A DNA stretch of 33,013 bases from assembly GCA_009838845.1 (NCBI GenBank), contig VXRD01000162.1, positions 1 to 33,013 on the forward strand. The letters are read 5' to 3'. Positions 14,601 through 21,034 of the stretch are shown here, piece after piece (position 1 is the first letter of the stretch; each line of letters begins with the position of its first letter). The notes under the pieces were generated by a model. It saw only the letters and a list, made by a program, of their open reading frames with translations. It was not told the origin of the DNA and did not search any database. Both the position numbers and the translations under genes were made by a program. The DNA is from Gemmatimonadota bacterium (GTDB taxonomy: Bacteria; Latescibacterota; UBA2968).

Positions 14601-15797
14601 ATGATTCACAAATTTTCCATATCTAATTTCCATTCGGTCCGCGAAGAAGTGGTTCTTGACCTGCGTATTCCGGGCACTGCCCCCGACCTGCCGCGGTTCC
14701 GAAGGAGCACAGCAAAGCCGGATATTCGGCTTCCTTCCGTCGTCGTGCTTATAGGTCCCAACGGATCGGGCAAGACAACGTTGCTCAGTGCGCTGGTCGC
14801 TACAGCCTTCACTGCCACATTCTCATCATCCACTGAGGAGATCAGACCGATCATGGGCTTTTTACCCTTTTGGGCTAAGGAAACCAGAAATGAACCGACG
14901 CGGTTTTGCCTGGAGTTCGAAGCAGATTGGCTGGGAGAAGCCCATCAGTTGTTCCGATACGAGTTGGCAGTGGTACGCAGTGGTAATGATTCTTTCTTCT
15001 CTTACGAAGCCCTGTCCCACTTTCCAAAGGGTCGCCCCCGACGCCTTTTCGAGCGCGGTGCCCCGGGAGAACCTATATATGTTTCTCACGAATTTGGCCT
15101 TAAGCCCAAAGATGATCGTCTCCAGGCAGTTCGAGCAGACACATCGGTGATCGCCACGCTCAATCTGCTCAATATATCTCTGGCGATGCGTATTGTGAAA
15201 TGGATGAAAGAATTTCTTTTGTCATCCAATATCATGATTCGCGAGAGATGGGCACCTCCAACCCAAACGGTGATGGATCTATTCGAGGACAACTCCGATA
15301 TGGAATCCTGGGTTAGAAATCATATCCGATCCAGTGATTTGGGAATTCAAGATATAACTATTTCTGAACAATCTGGAAAAAAGGAAGTGTTCTTTAACCA
15401 TCACGGGCTTGACATGCCGATCCCCCTGAGTTTTGAATCCAGTGGAACGAAACGCCTGTTCCATCTGCTGCCTCAGATCGGTATAGCGCTCAGCAACGGC
15501 GTTCCTGCTGTCCTCGACGAGATAGACGCCGATCTTCATGTGGATATCGCCAGCGAAATTCTTAGCTGGTTCCGTTCCCAGGAGACTAATCCTTCAGGCG
15601 CACAGCTTTTTGTCTCCTCTCACAATGTCGGTCTGCTCGACAATCTGGAAAAGGAGGAGATTTTTATTGTCGAGAAGGACAGTAGTGGCGCGACCCGTGT
15701 GCATGGAGCACAAGATGTGCAGGGTCTTCGCCGAGATACGCGTCTCTATCCCAAATACCGGGCGGGGGTGCTCGGTGGTATTCCAAAGATTGGTTAA
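14601..15797 (+). CDS. AAA family ATPase, RloA-like (second copy of the family)
   Basis: The protein has 398 aa from the ATG at 14601. The open frame begins at 14475, but the extra 42 residues are not family-like, and FSISNFHSVREEVVLDL is the expected first strand. Walker A IGPNGSGKTT is at 51-60, Walker B VLDEIDADLH with D306, and the switch motif is SSHN. The C-terminus YRAGVLGGIPKIG parallels the GRMGGIPRI end of the ATPase at 26. The two are only distant relatives, so this is not a recent duplication. No RloB-like partner follows; a strong terminator lies 56 bases downstream. The role is probably defence, acting alone or with a distant partner. Confidence 0.85.
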   Translation: MIHKFSISNFHSVREEVVLDLRIPGTAPDLPRFRRSTAKPDIRLPSVVVLIGPNGSGKTTLLSALVATAFTATFSSSTEEIRPIMGFLPFWAKETRNEPTRFCLEFEADWLGEAHQLFRYELAVVRSGNDSFFSYEALSHFPKGRPRRLFERGAPGEPIYVSHEFGLKPKDDRLQAVRADTSVIATLNLLNISLAMRIVKWMKEFLLSSNIMIRERWAPPTQTVMDLFEDNSDMESWVRNHIRSSDLGIQDITISEQSGKKEVFFNHHGLDMPIPLSFESSGTKRLFHLLPQIGIALSNGVPAVLDEIDADLHVDIASEILSWFRSQETNPSGAQLFVSSHNVGLLDNLEKEEIFIVEKDSSGATRVHGAQDVQGLRRDTRLYPKYRAGVLGGIPKIG

Positions 15798-15853
15798 AAA
15801 GTGAACTGAAAAGACTTCTCAAAATCCTCGGTCTTTGATTTTTGTCGAAAAGT

Positions 15854-15892
15854 ACAAAGGACATGCACTCGATATGAATGCGTGTCCTTTGT
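15854..15892 (+). terminator. Strong hairpin terminator after the second AAA ATPase
   Basis: A 14-bp stem (ACAAAGGACATGCA with TGCGTGTCCTTTGT, one G-T pair) closes an 11-base loop and is followed by GTTTATAA. It ends accessory block B. Confidence 0.7.
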
Positions 15893-16222
15893 GTTTATAA
15901 CTGATGTTACGCAGTCCTTCAGATAAGCCATCACGAAACACACCCTCACAAAACGCCATCAATCAAAGCCATATGCACAGCGCGTTTTTCCGTCAACCGC
16001 CGTCCTTTTTGTTTGCATCCAACTTTGAAGGCCACTACATGGCGTGCAGGCACCTGAGTAGTTTGCGCTGTGCAAGCCCCTCGGCGTTTGAGAGCGGCAT
16101 TTTTTGCCTACTTTTTGTTGCTGGAGACAAAAAGTCGGTCGCCGAAGGCAGAACAAAGATAAAAAAGGTGGAATTATCACCAATACTTTCGACAAGCAAC
16201 ACAGTATTATTCCCATTTAAAA
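15893..16222. other. Gene-free stretch with a REP-like inverted repeat
   Basis: Over 300 bases without a credible gene; the open frames here are proline/cysteine-rich and look non-coding. It holds an inverted repeat at 16107-16138, CCTACTTTTTGT and ACAAAAAGTCGG around TGCTGGAG, with one mismatch. Hairpins of this wording are, from memory, common intergenic repeats in other bacteria. No T-run follows in either direction, so it is not an obvious terminator. Confidence 0.5.
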
Positions 16223-17068
16223 TTACCGATCCACCACACACCGAAATCCAAGGGTATTGGTCTGGAGATTGGATGTTCGAGCGTCGCGCGCTGTTGTGCG
16301 CACCAGGAAGGCCGTGCTGAACCAGGATCCGCCGCGGACAACGCGTTCGAGGTGCAAGAAATGGGTTTTGATTTCGTAGTTGACGGGGTTATCGCGTGGG
16401 CTGCGTTGATAGTACGCGCTGTCGTATTCGTCTTGTGTCCATTCCCAAACGTTGCCGGCCATGTCCGATACGCCATAAGGGCTGCGCCCGTCTCTATTGC
16501 CTTCACGATAATATGCAACAGGTGCTGTGCCGTTGTCAAAGGGGTCGCCGCTGTTGAGGTAGTTGGCGCGGTTGGGATCCGGGGCAGCGCCCCAGGGATA
16601 GATACGCCCATCGGTTCCGCGTGCTGCTTTTTCCCATTCGGCTTCGGTGGGCAGGCGTCCGCCGAGCCATGCGCAGTATTCGCCGGCTTGAAACCAATTG
16701 ATGTTGACAACAGGATGTTCGGGCGGGTCGAAGTTGGGCAGTTGACGTTCTGCGATGGCGTAGGGGTTCCATTGGGCATTGGAGATTTCTGTATGGTCTA
16801 TGTAATAGGCTTTGAGGTGGACGGTGTGTTCAGGTCCTTCGTTGCGTATGCCGTTGTTGGCACCCATTTCGAACGGTCCTTCGGGTATTAAGATGAGGGT
16901 GTGTGTCGTGCCCACATGGGTTGTGATCTGGATACCGGTTTGCGTCTGCGATACAACGGGCGGTGGCGACTCTGGTTCTTCCGGCGGGGCAGTGGGTTTG
17001 TCTTTGCATCCGGGTAGGACGGTAGAGAGGATGATGAGATAGAGGGTTGTGCGGGTAATAGTCTTCAT
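16223..17068 (-). CDS. SUMF1/FGE-family lipoprotein
   Basis: The protein has 281 aa. Residues 1-21 form a lipoprotein signal with lipobox LPGC (C21), followed by a proline-rich linker, so it is probably anchored in a membrane outside the cytoplasm. The rest is a formylglycine-generating-enzyme-sulfatase domain: IPEGPFEMG, HPVVNINWFQAGEYCAW, RLPTEAEWEKAARG, GNVWEW, RVVRGGSW and GFRCVVD. The two catalytic cysteines that human FGE carries shortly before the GFR end are absent here (VRTTARDART), so it is probably not a formylglycine generator and may be a binding protein. No good ribosome site is visible before the ATG. Confidence 0.85.
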   Translation of the reverse strand: MKTITRTTLYLIILSTVLPGCKDKPTAPPEEPESPPPVVSQTQTGIQITTHVGTTHTLILIPEGPFEMGANNGIRNEGPEHTVHLKAYYIDHTEISNAQWNPYAIAERQLPNFDPPEHPVVNINWFQAGEYCAWLGGRLPTEAEWEKAARGTDGRIYPWGAAPDPNRANYLNSGDPFDNGTAPVAYYREGNRDGRSPYGVSDMAGNVWEWTQDEYDSAYYQRSPRDNPVNYEIKTHFLHLERVVRGGSWFSTAFLVRTTARDARTSNLQTNTLGFRCVVDR

Positions 17069-17135
17069 AGTGAATCAGGTAGAGAATGTATGGGAGAGTG
17101 GGAAATATCACTCAATATAATGTATCGGTATTAAA

Positions 17136-17172
17136 AGAGAAACCATCTGCTATTAAGGTGTGTCTAATGGGT
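17136..17172. repeat. Diverged 37-nt direct repeat, copy 1
   Basis: Begins AGAGAAACCATCTGC and contains TGTGTCTAAT. It aligns without gaps to 17625-17661 at about 28 of 37 positions. It ends just before the HigA-like gene. Confidence 0.5.
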
Positions 17173-17185
17173 TAAGGTGACGCTT

Positions 17186-17527
17186 ATGAAATCGAAATTA
17201 CAGACTATCACTAAATTGACAGAGCGACGGCTTCCGACCAACCGACCACCGACGCATCCGGGCGAAATGTTGTTGGAAGAATTTCTCAAGCCCCTGGGAA
17301 TCAGTCAATCGGCCTTTGCAGTGAGATTAGGCGTCTCATTCCCGCGTTTGAATGAAGTTATAAACGGCAAGCGATGTGTCACACCAGATATCGCATTGCG
17401 TCTGGCACAGGTGCTGGGCATGTCCGCAGATTTCTGGCTTGACTTGCAATCGGATTGGGATTTGTGGCATGCGATGCGCACTGAACAAGCAGAGAAAATC
17501 GCACAACTTGAGCCATTGCCCGATTGA
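17186..17527 (+). CDS. higA: HigA-family antitoxin (XRE helix-turn-helix)
   Basis: The protein has 113 aa. RPPTHPGEMLLEEFLKPLG is the classic HigA/VapI opening, followed by an HTH (ISQSAFAVRLGVSFPRLNEV), then VTPDIALRLAQVLGMSADFW and a C-terminal helix. HigA proteins bind HigB toxin and repress the operon. HigB normally precedes higA, but no room or reading frame for it exists upstream, so this is an orphan. The ATG at 17186 is preferred over GTG at 17177 because AAGG stands eight bases before it. It is flanked by a diverged 37-nt repeat and followed by a copied terminator and peroxiredoxin tail. Confidence 0.85.
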   Translation: MKSKLQTITKLTERRLPTNRPPTHPGEMLLEEFLKPLGISQSAFAVRLGVSFPRLNEVINGKRCVTPDIALRLAQVLGMSADFWLDLQSDWDLWHAMRTEQAEKIAQLEPLPD

Positions 17528-17540
17528 TCTATTCTGACTA

Positions 17541-17572
17541 AAAAGGTCTGTGACACTCGTCACAGGCCTTTT
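17541..17572 (+). terminator. Terminator, near-copy of the one at 20167
   Basis: A 14-bp stem AAAAGGTCTGTGAC/GTCACAGGCCTTTT (one G-T pair) with a 4-base loop and GCTTTTT after it. The stem and flanks on the right match 20164-20250 at roughly 80%. Confidence 0.85.
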
Positions 17573-17592
17573 GCTTTTTACGGGTGGCTCGG

Positions 17593-17619
17593 TTAGTCAG
17601 CAGGGTGCTGTATTACGTG
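17593..17619 (-). pseudogene. Relic of a peroxiredoxin gene 3' end
   Basis: Read on the minus strand this encodes HVIQHPAD followed by TAA; the intact peroxiredoxin downstream ends RVIQQPAE TAA. Together with the copied terminator this is a duplicated fragment of about 80 bp that has drifted. Nothing further of the peroxiredoxin is present to the right. Confidence 0.6.
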
Positions 17620-17624
17620 CTGAA

Positions 17625-17661
17625 AGAGAAACTATATGCGATCCAGATGTGTCCAATTGAT
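17625..17661. repeat. Diverged 37-nt direct repeat, copy 2
   Basis: Begins AGAGAAACTATATGC and contains TGTGTCCAAT. It starts just where the peroxiredoxin relic ends and precedes the FtsX-type permease gene. Confidence 0.5.
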
Positions 17662-17705
17662 GATAGTTTTTTAAGATGCTCTATTTGTAACGGAGGCGGG
17701 TTGTT

Positions 17706-20153
17706 GTGTTTAGAAATTATCTGGTTATCGCACTGAGAAATCTCAATCGGCAAAAATCCTTTAGTGCAATTAATATTCTGGGGCTTGCCATTGGTCTGGG
17801 TACGTGCTTTTTGATCGTGCTCTATATTCAGGACGAGTTGAGTTTTGACAGTTGGCATGCAAAAGGAGATCGGATCTATCGCGTGATCCGAGAGACCCGA
17901 TCTGGAGGGCAATCAGATTATTTGCCATTAACGTCGGGTGCGCTGGCGCGGGCACTTGAGCGGGATTTTCCCGAAGTAGAGAAAGCCGTGCGCGTGATAA
18001 CGTGGAGTTCCGTAGATGTGCGTTTGGATGAAAAAAAGTTCGAGATGGGTGTCTGTGTTGCGGATCCCGAGTTGTTTGAAATTTTCGATTTTCCCTTTGT
18101 GCGCGGCAATCTCGAAACTGCATTTCCCAATCCCAATGCGATCGCGATAACAGAATCAGCAGCAAAACGGTTGTTTGGAGACGAAGATCCGATTGGCAAG
18201 ACCATCACCGCTGAGAGCAATCACCACGGAGGCGAGCGCACCATCACAGCGGTATTAAAAGATATGCCTCGCAATTCTACACTCGGCTTCGGTGAAATCG
18301 ATTATCTCTCAACAGGCGGATTTACGTCCCCAGGCGCGAAATACGCCTGGGAAGATTGGATACCAACCGATGGTTGGCGTCCCGTCAATACGTATTTTTT
18401 GCTGCGAGAAGGGGCGGATCCAAAGGCGCTGTCCGCAAAATTTCCCGAATTGATTGATCGCTATATGGGGGCAGAGATCGCACGCACAAATGCGTATCAT
18501 CTCCAGCCTCTCAATCGCATTTATCTCTATTCGAGGCAGGACTACAACCTGGATTGGTACGGCGATATTGACCGCGTTTATCAATTTGGGGCTATTGCAG
18601 TTCTGGTGCTTGCGATTGGATGTATTAATTTCACAAATTTGACGACGGCGCAATCGGCTCGCAGGGCGCACGAGGTGGGTTTGCGAAAGGTATCGGGTGC
18701 GTATCGTTCACAACTGATGGGGCAGTTTTTGGGCGAGTCTGTTCTCACGGCAATGGTCGCGCTTGTGCTCGCGCTTAGTGCCGTCGAACTTGTGCTTCCC
18801 GAGTTTAATGCCTTTTTCTATAAGCAGATTGAGTTGAATTTGTCGAGTGATCCTTTGCTCGCCATTTCTTTGATTGGTATTGCCGTATTTGTCGGGCTGT
18901 TGGCTGGTGTTTATCCCGCATTTTTTCTTTCGGCGTATGAACCCACAGAGACGCTAAAGGGGGCTTTTCGCGCGGGTTCTCGGGGGCAGTGGATCCGGAA
19001 GGGGCTGGTGGTGGTGCAATTTGCGATTTCAATTATCCTGCTCGCGAGTACGGGAGTGATCTATCGGCAACTCGATTATATGAGAAACAAGAATCTGGGT
19101 TTTAATGTGGAGCAGATGGTGCTCATACCTATATTTGTTCTCGATCAGGAGACAAAATCGGATCCGGGGCAAAAGCTCGCCGCCCGTTATGCGACGGTGA
19201 AAGAGGCTTTTCGCGCCCATCCGAATGTGCTTGAGGTGACGGCGTATCGCTGGTGGATTGGATGGGGCGGGGGTATTACCCGAACCATTCGGGCAGAGGG
19301 ACACGAGGGCACGGACTGGCGCATGCCCCTTCTGGAGGTCGATGAAGATTATCTCGATGTGTTTCAAATCGAACTGGTAGAGGGACGTAAATTTGATCCG
19401 ATTGCATTTCCGACAGATACGTCAAGAGCGTTTATTATCAATGAAACAGCGGTTGCGCGGCTCGGTTGGGATGATCCTATTGGCAAGTCTTTTGAGTGGG
19501 TTGATCGGGTGAGAAATCGGAAGGGGACGGTGATTGGCGTTGTGAAGGACTTTCACTATAGTCCGTTGCACGAAAAAATTGGGCCCATTGCACTGACGCT
19601 TCGGCATCAGCAATTTTATAATCTGGGCGCGCGCGTCAAAGCCGAGGGTATGGAAGAGACGCTCGCTTTTTTTGAAGAGACCTGGAAGCGTTTCGCTCCC
19701 GCAGATCAGCCTTTTGATTATCTGATGTGGGATCAGCAGTTTGAATATATGTACTCTGCAGAACAACGAGCGCAGGCGCTGACGTTGTTCTCTTCGGGGA
19801 TGGCGATTTTGCTCGCGTGTATGGGGCTTTTTGGTCTTGCGGCATTTACAGTTGAGCAGCGCGTGAAAGAGATTGGGGTGCGCAAGGTGTTGGGTGCGAG
19901 CGTGTCCAATATTGTGATTTTGGTTTCCAGAACATTTGCAATTATGGTTTTGATTGCGAATTTGTTTGCATGGCCGGTTGTGTATTTTGCGATGGACAGT
20001 TGGCTGGCTGGCTTTGCCTATCGCACGGATCTTTCGTGGTGGATATTCGTTTTGAGTGGGGCGGTTGCCCTGGCGATTGCGTTGTTTACTGTGAGTTTCC
20101 ACGCCCTTCGCGCGGCGGTATCGAATCCGGTGGAAGCACTGCGGCATGAATAG
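17706..20153 (+). CDS. FtsX/MacB-type ABC transporter permease
   Basis: An inner-membrane protein of 815 aa with a GTG start and GGAGG nine bases before it. It has a duplicated plan: an N-terminal helix (about 16-40), a periplasmic MacB_PCD domain, three helices of an FtsX core (about 290-410), another helix (about 433-453), a second periplasmic domain, and a final FtsX core. The cytoplasmic phrases HEVGLRKVSGAYR and VKEIGVRKVLGAS are the coupling segments that contact an ATPase. No ATP-binding subunit is encoded nearby. Members of this family act as mechanotransmission exporters of lipoproteins, peptides or antibiotics; the cargo is unknown. A paralogue of the same plan is at 27601. Confidence 0.9.
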   Translation: MFRNYLVIALRNLNRQKSFSAINILGLAIGLGTCFLIVLYIQDELSFDSWHAKGDRIYRVIRETRSGGQSDYLPLTSGALARALERDFPEVEKAVRVITWSSVDVRLDEKKFEMGVCVADPELFEIFDFPFVRGNLETAFPNPNAIAITESAAKRLFGDEDPIGKTITAESNHHGGERTITAVLKDMPRNSTLGFGEIDYLSTGGFTSPGAKYAWEDWIPTDGWRPVNTYFLLREGADPKALSAKFPELIDRYMGAEIARTNAYHLQPLNRIYLYSRQDYNLDWYGDIDRVYQFGAIAVLVLAIGCINFTNLTTAQSARRAHEVGLRKVSGAYRSQLMGQFLGESVLTAMVALVLALSAVELVLPEFNAFFYKQIELNLSSDPLLAISLIGIAVFVGLLAGVYPAFFLSAYEPTETLKGAFRAGSRGQWIRKGLVVVQFAISIILLASTGVIYRQLDYMRNKNLGFNVEQMVLIPIFVLDQETKSDPGQKLAARYATVKEAFRAHPNVLEVTAYRWWIGWGGGITRTIRAEGHEGTDWRMPLLEVDEDYLDVFQIELVEGRKFDPIAFPTDTSRAFIINETAVARLGWDDPIGKSFEWVDRVRNRKGTVIGVVKDFHYSPLHEKIGPIALTLRHQQFYNLGARVKAEGMEETLAFFEETWKRFAPADQPFDYLMWDQQFEYMYSAEQRAQALTLFSSGMAILLACMGLFGLAAFTVEQRVKEIGVRKVLGASVSNIVILVSRTFAIMVLIANLFAWPVVYFAMDSWLAGFAYRTDLSWWIFVLSGAVALAIALFTVSFHALRAAVSNPVEALRHE

Positions 20154-20166
20154 ATAGTGAAAATAA

Positions 20167-20198
20167 AAAAGGTCTGTGACAAGTGTCACAGACCTTTT
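20167..20198. terminator. Bidirectional terminator between permease and peroxiredoxin
   Basis: A perfect 14-bp stem AAAAGGTCTGTGAC/GTCACAGACCTTTT with a 4-base loop, T-rich on the plus side (GCTTTTT) and equally T-rich when read on the minus strand. It serves both convergent genes. Confidence 0.9.
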
Positions 20199-20217
20199 GC
20201 TTTTTGCGGGTGGTCGT

Positions 20218-20850
20218 TTACTCAGCGGGTTGCTGTATGACGCGCAAATAGGGTTTTACAGCGGTGTATCCGGGGAATCGCTCGTCGGCTTCTTCGTCTG
20301 TAACTGTAGGCGAAATAATCACGTCTTCGCCGGGTCGCCAGTTCACTGGCGTGGCCAAACTGTGCCTGGCTGTCAATTGCAGGGAATCGACTACGCGCAG
20401 TATTTCGTCGAAGTTGCGGCCCGTAGATGCGGGGTAGGTGAGCATCAGTTTGATTGTTTTGTCGGGTCCAATTACAAATACCGATCGCACAGTTAGCGTG
20501 TTATCTGCATTGGGATGGATCATTTCGTAGAGGTCGGCTACCTGGCGGTCAGGGTCGGCGATCATCGGATAATTTACGGTTGCATTTTGCGTTTCGTTGA
20601 TGTCGCTAATCCAGCCTTCATGGGATTCGAGGGGATCAACGCTGATGGCTAAAACTTTGACGCCGCGCTTGTCAAATTCGTCTTTGATATTCGCCATGGC
20701 GCCCAATTCGGTGGTGCATACCGGCGTAAAGTCGGCGGGATGGGAGAACAGAATGCCCCAGCCATCGCCCAACCATTCGTGAAAATTGATGGTGCCTTCC
20801 GTGGTTTCTGCCGTAAAGTCGGGGGCAACATCGCCTAACTGCAATGACAT
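20218..20850 (-). CDS. 1-Cys peroxiredoxin (Prx6 subfamily)
   Basis: A cytosolic peroxide reductase of 210 aa. The peroxidatic site is HPADFTPVCTTELG with C45, the PVCTTE wording of the Prx6 group. There is no other cysteine in the protein, so it is a true 1-Cys enzyme needing an outside thiol. The long C-terminal part (from about 150) matches the Prx6 dimer extension. The start at 20850 (MSLQLGDVAPDF) is chosen because AAAGG lies before it and the 15 residues upstream in the open frame are not family-like. A good promoter lies about 65 bases upstream. Confidence 0.95.
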   Translation of the reverse strand: MSLQLGDVAPDFTAETTEGTINFHEWLGDGWGILFSHPADFTPVCTTELGAMANIKDEFDKRGVKVLAISVDPLESHEGWISDINETQNATVNYPMIADPDRQVADLYEMIHPNADNTLTVRSVFVIGPDKTIKLMLTYPASTGRNFDEILRVVDSLQLTARHSLATPVNWRPGEDVIISPTVTDEEADERFPGYTAVKPYLRVIQQPAE

Positions 20851-20914
20851 AGTGTAATCCTTTCTATTGGATTGTGGAGGAGATAGAGGCTTCAAAATCC
20901 AACTGCGTGGCGAT

Positions 20915-20942
20915 AATATAAGACAAAACGATACTCCGTCAA
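20915..20942 (-). promoter_or_regulatory. Sigma70 promoter of the peroxiredoxin gene
   Basis: On the minus strand, TTGACG (20942-20937), 16 bases, TATATT (20920-20915). The expected transcript start leaves a leader of about 60 bases before the ATG at 20850. No operator palindrome is evident. Confidence 0.6.
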
Positions 20943-21034
20943 GTTGTCAAGTCCATCGCGTTGTTGCATGAGGTGGGGCTTTGAAATATATTCGATGAAA
21001 CGCAGATTGGTTTGATGATCTCAAGGGAGGAATT

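Noticed and set aside
14254-15822. Exact 15-mer GAAAAGACTTCTCAA at 14254 and 15808 as attachment-type repeats around the HicB-like and AAA genes
   Set aside because: One exact 15-mer pair is expected about once by chance in a window of this size, and no integrase or tRNA end is present.
15959-16241. Minus-strand open frames in the gap after the second AAA gene
   Set aside because: Composition is odd, there is no ribosome site, and the frames run through an inverted repeat; they are probably non-coding.
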